Counted from the first letter of the stretch, positions 44,601-56,702 are shown. The stretch is 64,000 nucleotides of DNA from Cephalotus follicularis (GCA_001972305.1 BDDD01001627.1:5908-69907), one strand, 5' to 3'. Numbers and translations are program-made. The notes: generated by a model from the letters alone, not told the origin.

Positions 44601-45020
44601 TTATGGTATCAGAGCTTTTGGTATTCAGATTCTCTAGACTCATCTGCATCTCATGCATTTCTGGTAGGCATTCATTCTGAGTTCTGGTGTAAGTGTGGAT
44701 AGTATGCATTGTGTTCGAGAAATCATCTTGTGGTAGAGTTTGTGTTTGGGCTCGACCCAAATGTTCTAAAGTCTGAGATTTCTATTCGGGATTTCTCTGT
44801 CGCAACAGAGTTGTTGCTAGGGTGTCACAACCTTATTCCCCCTGTTCTGATAGGGTCAATCTAAAATGTCTTATGATGTCTTAAAGTTCTGATTTCGTGT
44901 TGGAAAGTTGTTATGAGTTCTATCTTTCTGTTTTATCTTATGAGGCAAGTGCTGAAATCTTTTAAATCCTTTGGTGTTCTAGGAATTTTGGGGACGAAAT
45001 TCTGTTAAGGGGGATATGTT

Positions 45021-46654
45021 TGTGACATCCGTGTCCTAGTACGGTCTGTGTCTGTGGAGCCTATGTGGCAATCTGTTTGTCTGTCTAGCGGTTAATTTTT
45101 TTTTTGGGCATTCATGACATATGCATCAAAGTATTAATAAAATTTGTACCACTGCGATTTCATTCTGATCGCTTTTCTGTATAACAGTTTTACTTTACTT
45201 TAAAATTTAATGATGTTTTACTGAAAGAACTGCTGAATTCAGAAAATAAGCTAAGTGATATGTCCAATATATCCACACTCTGTTCATATCGGTTAATTTC
45301 TGGACAAAGCTATGTCCGTTTTGGTTAAATATAAACGAAAAATACAAAAATGGGGGGGATGATAGTGAGTATACGTTGGGAGTCATATCTGTCTGTTTGT
45401 TTTCTGTTCTGTTGGAGTTCTGAAAGTTTGATGTCTGTCTATCTGTCAGTCTGTTCTCTGTTGTGTTTCTTTTTGAATTCTAATAGTCTGTTATCTACCC
45501 AAATGTCTGTCTATTTTCAAAGTCTCTGTTATCGGGGTCGGACTTATAGGCGACCAGCCTTATGGTTTGATAATCTGTTCTGTGAATGGAACGTTTTTCG
45601 TTAAACGTTTTATTCTGAGATCTGTTTAAGCTTTAATATTTAGAACTTTCTTTAATGTTTTCAAACGCTCGCAAGATGATAGTCATAGTATGACGCTATT
45701 TCTGATATATCCGTATTTGATAAGAAAACGATTTCTGCATTCTGTATTCTGTATTCTGAAATCTGAAATTCTGTTTTCTGTTTTTCTGAAATCTGAAATT
45801 CTGTTTTCTGAAATCTGTTAAATATATCTTAATGCTCTGGGATCTCGGTATTGTATTACTTATATATTTGTGGCCCATGAGAGGCACTGTCTACACGGTA
45901 GAGTTTCTGTTTTTATGCTTTGATACGACAGTATCATTGCCTTTCTGTTCTGCTGGACGTTCGGCTCGACGGGGCCCAGGCGTCAACCTTACCTAGCAGA
46001 CCCATTGCATCTTTATATATTTATAAATTTTGTTTTAAACTCTACTGATTATTACATACATCTGAGTTTACTAAAGATAAATCTGTTTATAATAGAAATC
46101 TGAACTTCTGCTGATTTTGTAAATTTCTATTTTATAAAATCAGATGTTCGATTTTATTTCTGTTTCTGACATTCTGTTAACGCTGTTTTAATCGGATTTT
46201 ATAAATCAGATCTCTGATTTTCATTCTATTTCTGAAATTTTTTTAAACTTGATTTATTCTTATAGTTATAATTATTTTACAAATTTGTTTACGCGAGTAA
46301 AACTCTGCCTAAGTCTGTTGTTTCATCGTACTAGCCCTATGATTTGTTTGATTTGTGATTTTCCTCCTTCGGGAGTGTGGTTACTGAGGGCTGAGCCTAT
46401 TTCATAAACTGTGTTTTTCTTTACATGGGGTATTGTCCGATAAATGGATACTACATGCTCGATTTTCGTAAAATTGTAAGAGTTAGAATTATTTTCAAGT
46501 TTTTTAAGAAACTTTTCTATTTTGAATAAACTTTTTGTTTTAAAATGCTTTTTTGAATCTCTGTTCTGCTGAACCTACGAGGTGAGTCTCTGTTGGAAGG
46601 CTTGGCCTCGTAGCGGGTGAGACGGATTCCAATCGGACTGGGTTCGGGCGTGAC
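45021..46654 (+). repeat. right LTR of the gypsy derivative (1634 bp)
   Basis: Full-length LTR. At about 45725-45825 it contains a short tandem array of TCTGAAAT and TTCTGTTT units. Confidence 0.88.
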
Positions 46655-47170
46655 AGCCGACCCATATGCCTCATGAAAATCCTAATCACATTCCCGTGAT
46701 ACAATAAAATGGCATACTCCTCTATACGAAGTACCGAATGAGACGTTGTGGACGAATCACACCGCCACAGAGATGTCATGGGTTTGTGCAAAAGGGACAT
46801 GCGTATGGTACCCATAAGTGTTTAAAGCTCAAGTGATGTTACAAAACAAATTCGAAAGATGTGCTGAAAATCCTAAATATGATTATTCGTTCAACAACTA
46901 CCATGTGGACACATTCACGCCATAAACTTTAAACTAGTTTTTGAGTTAGAAAACATTTGATTTAGCAAAAACCCAAAACTACAAAGTTGTGTATTAAAAG
47001 AAAAAAACTGAAGCCACTCTCAAAGAATATTAATGAATAGAACTCATCATTATTCAAATTTTTTTCATTAAGCTAACAAGCCTTAAAATTGAGTTTTGTA
47101 TTCTTCATTAAATTTAATGAAACGAATATGAATGAATCCTTATTAAAGATTATTAACAAATTAAACTTAT
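46655..47170. other. AT-rich DNA between two retroelements, no gene seen
   Basis: The host sequence of the preceding element continues here. No feature is supported. Confidence 0.55.
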
Positions 47171-47730
47171 TGATGCATAAAACATTCCTTCAATAGTACC
47201 CTACGTGGAGAGTTTTGATTTGTTAATTGAAACACTGGAATCTATGTCCGAGAAGAAGCTTTGGTGACGGATAATCCCTGCGCAAGTGACACAAACACGT
47301 TGAAGGTCCAGGAGGCTGTTCTCCCGGGGACACTCCGACGTTCAAGTTAGGCAATGCACAGAGAGTTTTAAGGTTCTTTTGAGAGTCAAAAATGGCTGAC
47401 CTGTATAAAGTCGTTGGTTTTAATATTTATAGGCCTTGGATGTAACTGCTGAGCGTGAAATTTGGAGTTGACAGTTGCCCCTAAGGAAAAGGCCCGAGGA
47501 TCCCGGGCATTTCCCCTGATCTCCGCTGGATTTAGTGCCCTTTCCCTTTAGGACGTGGTGTCGTATACGTATGTGCCCTCAGTTGTGGGCTGGCAACGCC
47601 CGAGGATAGTGACGCACTAAAGGTTTGAACTTATAACGTCTGGCCACATGCCCAGGCCTTAGAAAGACATCTGACTTCTTTTCCTGAGGGAACGTGGCAT
47701 CATGCTATAAGTGGAATTTTCTCTACATCA
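47171..47730 (-). repeat. Tat C 3' LTR (560 bp)
   Basis: On the plus strand it runs TGATGCATAA...CTACATCA. The block GTCCAGGAGGCTGTTCTCCCGGGG near 47305 is shared with the A and B LTRs, and a TATAAATA box lies on the minus strand at 47424-47431. The boundary is set by the adjoining polypurine tract. Confidence 0.8.
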
Positions 47731-47741
47731 TATGCCCCCCT
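47731..47741 (-). other. Tat C polypurine tract
   Basis: AGGGGGGCATA on the minus strand next to the LTR, identical to A and B. Confidence 0.85.
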
Positions 47742-49108
47742 GTTCTTTCTTCTCTGGCCTTGGCAGAGGAGGAGGAGCAAAGCTGGGAGCTGCTGCTCGG
47801 GCATAGCTCCATTGAAGAATTGAACCTGGATTGACCAGGGGAAGGGGAAAAGTAGGTCTGTGTGGCCTCGAGTAGGGCTTCACCTCTAATAGAGAAGTCA
47901 AATACAATCCTCGAGTGGGCCCAATTTTACAGCCCGAATCGATAAATGAAAAGCCATGACAAGACAGGTGTCCTTTAGGCGCCACAACGCCTCTAATTAA
48001 TCCTCATCATTGCGCCGTAATTTATGAATTTTGAATGCCTGACCCTTCGGTGTCCGCGCACAAACCCTTCGTTTGTCACTCCTGATTTGACAGGAGGATT
48101 TCCACCATTAAAAACAATTGGGATCTACGGTCTGGATGCGTTCCCAGGGTCTTGAAATACCCATCTCCCACTTTGGGGATCCTTTTTGCGCTTCCATAAT
48201 CCCTAAAAGCACTAGATTTCTTGAATCCCTTGCTCTTTCAATATTCAAGCTCAGTAACTTCGCTTTCTTCTTTACTCAGGTCTCCAGGTGAATAGCTTCC
48301 CTCAATTTCTGTTTACCTTTTGCTTGATAAAGTTTTCCCATGTCCACTTCGTCTTCCTCTCTCTCTGAAAACATCATGGCCAGGACCAAACAGACCAAGA
48401 GGCTTGTTAGACGCCCTGAGGTGGTTGCCCGGGAGTCCGCAGGGGTCACCGTTGCTGAACGTCCCCTCAACATGGAGGTGGAGATAGAGGCATCTGCTTC
48501 TGGAAACCCCAATGTCACAGCCACAGAGGCCGGGGTCCAAGCCTTTAGGGCCGACTTCGAAAAAACAACGATGGATTTAAAGAGACTGGCGGAGCTAGTT
48601 AGAGAATACTCCATCCTCGGCAGCTTGGACCTAGAGATCCCCTCCGATTCCAGGACGGCCACGGAGAGCAAGCTGGGCTACTTTGTGGTGTTCCAAGAAG
48701 CCCTAGTGAACAGGTTGAGGCTTCCCCTAGCTCCCTTTGCTAAGGCCGTCCTCGAGCATTACAAAATTCATCCCTCAATGCTACAGGCGCAGTCCTGAGG
48801 ATTTATTATTGGATTTCTAGCGAGGTGCCTGGAGTGCGGGGCGACTGCCACGGTGAACCTGTTCAAGGAATTCCATCTCCTAAATGCCTCCTTCATCAAA
48901 CGCGGCTATTACTTCAAATCCCGTGCAAAGATTGTCAGGCTACTGGCCGAGAACACCAGGACAGTCAAACACTGGAGGGAGAAATATTTCATGATCAAGA
49001 ACCTCCCATACTTCGTCCCTTGCCCCTGGAGTGACTCTCTGGACACGGTAGGCCTGAACCAGAGGACGACCTTGTCTGCGACTGAGAAAACCGACCTGGG
49101 AAAGCTGC

Positions 49109-50603
49109 TGTCACACCCCGTTTTTCCGGTGCCATATTTAGACGAGCATATATGGCGATATCAGTATTAACATACATTCCAGCATTTCATTTAACAATAT
49201 ATAACAATATGCGGAAATAGTCAATAAGCCAGAATGTATAAAATACAAGTCTTCGCACGCATCCCATACTACGTGCGGTTACAAGTCAGAATTATCCTTA
49301 ACATAAGGAAACATCATAAAACGAAATATGATTCGTTCGTTCATTACAGTACATAAACAACAGTAAAATAACAACCCTAAAACGATAAATAGAAGCTTTC
49401 AGAAGCTTCGGCAGCCAGCTCCAAACGTCCTCGCTCAATCTATAATGGTAGGGGTTAGCCGTTGTCCTCACTTGGCTAAGCAGGAAGATAGTGTATGCAG
49501 AAGAATATATGAATGCAATGTGTATGACAGTTTGTATAAAATAACATTTCAGTGAGCCAATATGTACGCAAACATGCCAAGTGGCCATAAACAGTACATA
49601 TGCAAAGATACCGCACAAGGGTACAATCAATTCATTCAGTGGTCATTAAGCATATACTAACTCTCTTTTACCACTTCTTATGCATTTATCAAGCATCTCC
49701 ATTCATTCCGGATTCTTGGTTGTTAATGTTGGCAGAAGATGTAAATGTGTGCTGAGGTAGATCAGTAGTTATAACCATCAACTAATAACAACCCTCAATT
49801 AGCTTAGAGATTAACATCCCATTACTTGAACCAAATGCTACCTTCCATATCAATTTCATTCAAATTCTAGATTTGTTAACCTATCCATGTTAACAGAAGA
49901 TTATAACATTATAGTTACTACAATCACATAACATAGATCATGATTGAAACTTACCAGGAATGATCAAAGTTCCCCCTTTTCTTCTTTGAGCTTCAACTCC
50001 AAATCCTCTTAATGTAAGCTCTTTCACCAACAATCTTGCAATTCCCAGCAATTATCTTCAATATTCAGTGTTTCTAACACTACTTCACACCACTCATCAG
50101 TTGATATAAGCCACGGATTTGCCAGATTGTTAAACTCCACTTTCCTTACATTTTTCCTCTCACTCACATGCATATTTTTCTTTTACTTTTCTTTCTTGAT
50201 TCATGTAATTGCAGGGTCTGCAATCTTGCAGAGGTGAGGAGGACATGCAAGGCATCACTTTGCATGTCATGACCGCTTAGGACACTTGTCCCATTAATTG
50301 CCACGCCTAAGCTCAGTTTGACACCTGCACAGGCACATGTTCTGTCGAATTTACAGTCGACTGGATTCATCAGGCAGTCGACTGGACATTACACGAGTCA
50401 GGCAGTCGACTGTTCCCCTGTGACAGTCGGCTATCCTGGGTTAAATTAGGGTTTCTTGAGTGGATTTCCACCAAATTGCATCCCAATTCATTCCAAACAT
50501 TTTATTAACCACAAATTGCAATAATTGGACATTAAATTCAATTAAGTGCACATTTTATTAATTATTATTACAATGTACACGAATTGAATTTGCGGTTCTT
50601 ACA
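49109..50603 (+). mobile_element. solo LTR candidate inside the Tat C antisense gene (1495 bp)
   Basis: It begins TGTCACACCCCG and ends GGTTCTTACA (TG...CA), both typical of long gypsy LTRs, and interrupts exon 1 exactly between KLL and LVLALEEVE as judged from elements A and B. No coding capacity. The flanks GCTGC and CTTCT do not match, so a target duplication is lacking. At about 50350-50440 the motif CAGTCGACTG recurs three to four times. Confidence 0.72.
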
Positions 50604-52039
50604 CTTCTGGTCCTTGCCCTTGAAGAGGTGGAAATCGTGGTCTCTGAGATCCACTTGCAAAATCTTGGGCTAAGCATGACCCCAGGGCGTAGGACCAATC
50701 GTGGTCCGGCTGTGGGGATCCCTTTGGAGATTGAGAGAGGGGGGGACCAAGATATCCGAGGTGAACTTGTATCCTCGGGTACCGTTGAAGGGGAGAACCG
50801 TACTCTGCTTTCCTCTGGAGTCTTGTATTAATTTTTGCTTTCTTATCTGTTCTTGATGTGTCACTAACTATTTCCATGTGATTTCCTGCAGAGATGACAA
50901 ACCAAGGATCCACTATGGATGTCGTCAGGTCTGCCCGGGAGCAGGTCAGGGCGCTGAACCCCGAGGAGTAGAGGCGAGAGGTTGCGCAGAAGAAAGAGGC
51001 CCTTATGAAAAAGAAAGCCCCCAAGAAGACCACTGCTGGGGCTCCAAAGGGGGGGTGCCAAGGTGGCCGCTGAAAAGGCCAGGGCACAGGAGCGTGCCAG
51101 GAAGAAAGCCGAGGAGGCCAAAGCCAAGGCCAAGGAGAGAGCTCAGAAAAGTGTCGAGGAGGCAAGGGCCAGGGCTGAGGCAACCAAAGAATCCAGGGCC
51201 AGAGCTGAGGTCAATGAATCCAGGGCTAGGACCGTTGATCCTCAGGTTGAGTTTGTCGTGGTGGCAGGGACCAATGTGACTGTTGGGGCCAGGACTAAGG
51301 AGAGGAGGGCTAAGATTTCCTTGGGCAAGCGGGTTGCTACTGACGTACTCGATCACCCGCCGAGGAGACAGAGGACGGAGGAGAGAGATGCTCCTCAGGA
51401 CAAACCTACTGAGGAGGGATCCCAGGACCCTGCCCTCATATACCCCTCCAAGGAGATGGAGCAGATCGGCAAGATCCTTATCAAACTTGGCAGGACTGGG
51501 GTGAACCTGAAGATTCCAAGGGTCACTGATACACTGGGCAAAGTCGGTCTCTTCCCCCACGAAGTAGAATTGAGAGAGGATTGGGACGCTTGCCACCTCT
51601 GGACTCATCTCTTCCAGAGTTCCTTCAGGGTTAGTTAACTTTTTCTAACCTCTTGATATCAAAGGATCCTGTACTTTCCTTTAACTATGCATTCCTCTTT
51701 TCAGCTCATGAACGATGCCCATTTTGCAAAGGAGTGGACAGACCAGGAGAAGGCCCTGCTTGAGCTAATTGGGGCTGAGATGGCTGAGCTCAAGAGGAAG
51801 GTGATTGTGCTATAGGCTCAGCTTGATGATGTGATCGGGGTCTAGGAGGGTATCACTACTGAGAAGGATAAAGCCCTCTTTGATCTGAAGAGGGAGAAGA
51901 GGATAAGGCAGGCTGCAGTCGAAAAGATTGCTCTTCTTGAGGAAAAGGTAAAGGCCTACGATGACAGGCTTGTGGAGTATAAAGACCTTGAGGGTGTCCG
52001 AACCAAAGCTACCGTGGAGAGGGCCGTTCTTGACTTCAA

Positions 52040-52198
52040 GGCTTCCTTGGAGTTTCAGGAGGCTCAAGACAAGGCCGTGGAGAACTACAGGACTTCCATG
52101 GAGTTTCAAGATGCCATGTCCAGGGCTATGGAGAACTACAGAACTTCCATGGAGTTTCAAGATGCGATGACCAGGGCGGTGGAGAACTTCAGGGCTTA
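52040..52198 (+). repeat. 51-bp coding tandem repeat in Tat C antisense exon 3
   Basis: Three copies of a 51-bp unit encode SMEFQDAMxRAxENYRT-type sequence; elements A and B have one corresponding unit. The tandem gain is specific to this copy or its family. Confidence 0.82.
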
Positions 52199-52698
52199 AG
52201 AGGATTTCAACAAAGAGATCTTCAAGAGGTCTTCAGTCCTTTTTCGCCGGGGGTTTTACTCCTGTCGAAATATGGTCGAATTTCATCCTGAACTTTCACT
52301 ATAGTCTATCATTTGCGAGCCTCAGGTGACCAAGTACAACTTCATCCTAGACGGGGTCGATGAAGCTGAGGAGAGGGCTTTCCAAGCCTTTGACGAGGGT
52401 CGGGATCCAGCTTGGGATCCTGAGTGGACGCCTGAGGGACACGACATGGTCATGTTCCTTGATGCTGCCGAGGAGCCCGATGTTGAACCCTTGGATGTGG
52501 AACCCCTTTGTATAATTCTTGCTAAGAATCCTGCCCTGGATCCCTCGATAGTGGAAACCTTCACCTGGGCTTGTGGCCGTGAACGCTCCTCTTGGGAGCT
52601 TAGCTGAAGATCCTCCTCCTTTGCCTACTGACCCAACTCCTGAAAATCCTCCTCCTCCTCCGGCCGTTCATGACATTCCATTAGGGGATGAAGATTAG

Positions 52699-53587
52699 AG
52701 TAGATCTTTTGTTTTGACTTGTAACTTTTTTCTTTTAGCAATGTAAACATTATATTGATCAATGAAAATAGAGTATTTTGGCACTTCTTTTTTGTATGCT
52801 TTATTTTTTGCTTTGGAATGTCACCAAGTACCCATGAAGTACTAATCTTTTTCATCTCGGGCTTTCTTTGCTCTCTTTGAGTTGTATGCTATACTTGAGA
52901 TCTTCCCGGGCATTCACAATTCCCTTAGGACAATTGAACGTAAGTAATAGAACCTGAACTTAATTTTGAGCACCATTGTTCCCCTTGGGGACTTTAAGTT
53001 AGCCTAACTTGTAGACTTCGAATCGTTGCCCTACCATTTTAAGGCTTAATTACCCAAGCTTTGTAGTCCCCTTAGGACACCTTATTTCAAAGGCGCTTAG
53101 GCAAAAAGACTTAGTCTTTACGAGTTCTGATGTGTTCGTAGACAAAGTTCTAGGTCTGCTTGGACAAGTTCCTATGGGTTTGCAAGGCAGGGTCTCGTCT
53201 GGTCTATTATAGTCTAGATTAGGTCATATGAGCTTACAGTCCACTTAGGGACACTTGTTTCAAAGTGCTCAGTCCAATGAACTTGATCGTTGAGAGTTCC
53301 CATGGATTCGCCTTTCAAGACACGGTTTTAGGTATGGCCAAACAAGTTCCCATGGTGTTACCGATCAGTGTTTTCTCACTGGGGAGTCTTATTGCTTCCT
53401 TGAAAGTCTTTTTTGAATTTCCCCCTGGGGGGTCTTTTGTGAATTGTTTTTGGTGCTCCCAGGGGGAGTCTTTGCTTGTTCCCCCGGAGTGGAGGCTCTG
53501 GTCACTCCCCTGGTGGGGGCTTTTAATGCTTCCCTGGATGAGGCTTTGTTGAGTGGTCCCCTGGAGGAGACTTTGTGGAGTTGAGGG
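52699..53587. other. Tat C spacer, left part
   Basis: No coding frame. From about 53380 to 53580 short degenerate repeats of a CCCTGG-GGAG-CTTTG type follow one another, as in the equivalent spacers of A and B. Confidence 0.55.
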
Positions 53588-54143
53588 TAGGGGTGTGCAA
53601 AATTACCCGAAAACCAAAAAATCGAACCAAATCGCACCGATTTTTTTTCCGGGTGCGGGTATTTTGGGTATTCGAGTATTTGGGGTGGGTAGTGCGGTTA
53701 AATCTATAAATGCGATTTGGGTGCGGTTTATAAAATCTTAAATTTTCGGGTATGCGGGTACCCGCATATCCGTAATTTTTTTTATGGTTTTGGCCATTAA
53801 TAAGTGTAATACAAATGTGTTTGTAATCTTTGTTAATTTAATTGGTGTAATTAGTGATCATTTATTGAATAATTGGATTATTTGAATAGTATTTGATGTA
53901 ATTAGATAAAATATTAAGTGTTAGATTTTTAGTTTTAAAATTTTTGTATTAATTTTAATTAAAAGTGTAAAATTGTGGGTTTTACCCGCAATACCCGAAA
54001 ACCGCATTGTAGTTTGGGGCGGGTAACTGCAACCCGAACTCCAAGTGCGGTTCGGGTGTGGGTTGGGATTTTTGTACCCGCAAAACCGCAAAACTGAAAC
54101 CCAAAAAATTGCAGTTCGGTTTTTACCCGCATAAACACCCCTA
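53588..54143. mobile_element. hAT-like MITE (556 bp)
   Basis: It starts TAGGGGTGTGCA and ends AAACACCCCTA, flanked by 8-bp near-duplications GTTGAGGG (53580-53587) and GTTGAAGG (54144-54151), 7 of 8 matching. The subterminal parts are rich in GCGGGTA/TACCCGCA motifs in both orientations and the middle is AT-rich. It has no coding capacity. Confidence 0.8.
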
Positions 54144-54295
54144 GTTGAAGGAGTTGATCAGTAGCTGCTCAGAGGTTTAAGGACATGAACATTGGGCCTC
54201 CGGTCCCTTGCAAACTTGGAACAATGATCTTGAACACAATTTTTGAAAAAATTCAACTTTATTATCGTTCAGAATTTTGTACATCTTACACAAAA
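54144..54295. other. Tat C spacer, right part
   Basis: Continues the Tat spacer with the block GGACATGAACATTGG...CCGGTCCCTTGCAAACTTGG that is also found in A (about 16831) and B. Confidence 0.6.
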
Positions 54296-55609
54296 TCATT
54301 GATAATATTTTCTCAAATGCTCGGCATTCCAAGCTCTGGCAATCTCCCTTCCCCCCAGAGTTTCAAGTTTGAATGTTCTTGGGCGGATCACTCTCTTGAT
54401 CTTGTATGGTCCTTCCCAGGTAGGAGCTAGTTTTCCTCTTGTACCGGTTGGATCCGCAATAGCTGAGTTGCGTAGGACTAGATCTCCTTGCCTTAGTGGT
54501 CTGGGGCTTACCCTTTTGTTGTAGTAACGGCTCACCCTTTATTTGTAGGCTGCAACTTTGATGGTGGCCTTATCCCTGAGCTCTTCTACTAAGTCAAGGA
54601 GGCATCTAAGTCCTTCTTCATTGTTCTCTTCAGTGAAGTGCACAACCCTTGGTGATTGTACACCAATCTTCACTAGTATCATAGCTTCAGCTCCAAAACA
54701 AAGGCTGTATGGGGACTCACCAGTTGTGGTATGAGGAGTAGTTCTATCTGCCCATAGTACACTTGGTAGCTCTTCTGTCCATCTTCCTTTGGTGTTTTCA
54801 AGGCGTTTCTTCAAGCCTGATATGATTTCTCTATTGATCACCTAAGCTTGTCCATTGCTCTGGGGGTAGGCTAATGAAGCAAGCCTATGCTCTATTCTCC
54901 ACTCTTTGCAAAAGTCACGGAATGCTTGGCAATCAAACTGTTTACCATTGTCTGAGACTATTGTCCTCGGGACTCCAAATCTACGGATGATGGACTTCCA
55001 TACAAAGCTTTTCGTGTTGTTTTATGTGATCATGGCCAGGGGTTCTGCTTCTACCCACTTGGTAAAATAATTCACTGCTACAATGAGAAACTTTCTCTGG
55101 CCTGTCACTACGGGTAGTGGTTCGACGAAGTCCATCCCCCATTGTGCAAAGGGCCAGGGGGCCGTGATAGACGTCAAAGGTTGATAAGGTCTTCTGCTTA
55201 TGTTTGCGTTCCTCTGGCACTTGTCACATTTTTTTACCAAGTCTATATCATCTTGATGCAAGGTCGGCCAATAGTAGCACTGCCTTAATAGCTTGTGGGA
55301 CAATGTCCTGCCCCTCGTGTTGTTGCCACAAAATCCATCATGGACTTCACTGAGAGCATAATCGGCCTCTAAGGGAATCAAGCATCTCAGCCAAGGAAAA
55401 GAGAAAGACCTTTTGTGGAGGATCCCATCTCGGAGCTGGAATTTGTTTGATCTGTACACCAGTTTTCTTGCTTCTGCGGGGTCCTCGGGTAAAATCCCGT
55501 TTCTCAGCCAGTTGATGAATGGGGTCATCCATTTTGGCTCCTGTGGTAAGTCTATGTCCATCACATCTACTTCAGAGATGGTGGGCCTATCCAGGTAATC
55601 CACAAGCAC
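54296..55609 (-). pseudogene. Tat C integrase
   Basis: Read on the minus strand from 55609: HDGFCGNNTRGRTLSHK (the second finger His is changed to Asn), KKCDKCQRNAN, GMDFVEPLP, SDNGKQFDCQAF, then a stop at 54842 (QA-stop before MINREI, where A has Glu, the catalytic residue) and RPLRQGDLVLRNS to WNAEHLRKYYQ. Further stops at about 54536 and a break near 55020 make it inactive. Confidence 0.86.
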
Positions 55610-56702
55610 GGTTTGATTTTCTCCAGCTCCTCTGTCGTGGCTAGTTTTGATAACTGGTCTGCTCGGGCGTTTTCTGCTCTGGGTAATTTCAGAACTCTTA
55701 GAACTTCGAAGGCTGACTTCAAACTTTGGAAGTGTAATAAGTACTTGGCCATTGAGTCTTCTCAGACTTCGTACTCTCCATTTTCCAGACCAACCACTAG
55801 CTGAGAATCACTGGAGGCCTCTATTTTTGCACCTCTAAGTGCTTTGCAATTGTTATCCCGGCTATCAGAGCTTCCCACCTAGCTTCGTTGTTTGTAGCTT
55901 TAAATCCGAACCTCAGAGCATACTCCAACGTCTAACCATCTGGACTTGTTAATACCAGCCCTGCTCCATTGCCAATGGCGCAGGATGAGCCATCCACGGA
56001 CAACTTCCACACCCCCCTCTCGTTCTCGGAGGGGTCCTCCTCCATACACTCCGTAGGTGTATTTTCTCCAACGAAGTTGACCAAGACCTGTGATTTGATT
56101 GCTGGTCTGGCTTCGAACTTCACATTATACTCACCTAGTTTGACTGACCACTTGATTAATCTTCCTGAGGTGTAGGGCTTTGCAAGAACTTGTTTGAGTG
56201 GTTTGTCAGTCAGAACCTTGATTGTATGGGCTTAAAAAAATGGCCTCAATTTTCTAGCCACTATGATCAAAGCATAGGCAAACTTCTCAATCTTTGGGTA
56301 CCTCCCCTCAGCATCATTCAAAGCCTTGCTCACGTAGTACATTGGCATTTGAAATTTCTTCTCCTCCCTAACTAGCACTGCACTCATTGCGCCCGAGGTG
56401 GCCGTAAGGTACAAATATAAGTCTTCCCCGTCCTTAGGTTTTGAGATTAGAGGAAGGGAAGTCAGGTATTCCTTCAGCTTGTCGAAGGCTGCTTGGTACT
56501 CGTCTGACCAGGAAAATCCCTTTGGATCCCTGAGCACCTTAAAGATTAGGAGGCACTTCTTTGCTGATTTCGAAAAGAATCGGCTTAGGGCCGCTATCTT
56601 TCCATTCGGTTTTTTAATGTCCCTGATGGTCTGTGGAGGCCTCATACTCTGAACTGCCGAGATCTTCTTGGGGTTGGCCTTTATTCCTCTTCTTGAGACC
56701 AT
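55567..56702 (-). pseudogene. Tat C RNase H and second RNase H
   Basis: RNase H blocks FSWSDEYQAAFDKLKEYL, MYYVSKALNDAE and LTDKPLKQVLAKP are followed by WKLSVDGSS, GAGLVLTSPDG and a degraded aRNH segment (ASSDSQLVVG and LPRAENARADQLSKL). Stops occur at about 56235, 56173, 55935 and 55880. Confidence 0.82.

Larger units (their letters stand above)
43957..46654 (+). mobile_element. LARD-like gypsy derivative with two LTRs and no genes
   Basis: LTRs at 43957-44600 and 45021-46654 both start TGTGACATCCGT and end GGCGTGACA. A primer site TGGTATCAGAGC (44604-44615) follows the left LTR and a purine tract AAGGGGGA (45007-45014) precedes the right one. The interior is only 420 bp with no gag or pol. 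The left LTR lacks about 990 bp present in the right one (about 45322-46311). The flanks GTCGA (43952-43956) and GCCGA (46655-46659) match at 4 of 5. It must have moved in trans, or lost its interior after insertion. Confidence 0.85.
48376..52698 (+). pseudogene. Tat C antisense gene with histone H3-like N terminus
   Basis: Exon 1 (48376-49108, resuming 50604 to about 50822) starts M-A-R-T-K-Q-T-K-R and contains LGYFVVFQEALVNRLRLP, QAQS, then after an in-frame TGA near 48796 GFIIGFLARCLECGATATV and GYYFKSRAKIVRLL (Transposase_28-like). A 1.5-kb LTR splits it. Exon 2 (50892-51629) is an Ala/Lys/Glu-rich basic coil with LGKR and SQDPALIYPSKEMEQI. Exon 3 (51705 on) is a coiled coil with a triplicated 17-residue unit and FRRGFYSCRNMV. 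Both introns (phases 1 and 0) match A and B. There are stops at 50969, near 51813 and 51843, at 52198 and 52302, and a frameshift near 51050. An upstream in-frame ATG (48340) has a poorer start context (C at -3) than 48376 (A at -3, G at +4). Confidence 0.83.

Noticed and set aside
48340-48375. Upstream ATG that would add 12 residues before the H3-like start
   Set aside because: Start context is weak (C at -3, T at +4), and Tat A has no equivalent extension; kept only as an alternative.
48376-52698. A histone H3 gene fragment
   Set aside because: Only the first residues match H3; nothing like the histone fold follows, so it is mimicry or coincidence and not an H3 pseudogene.
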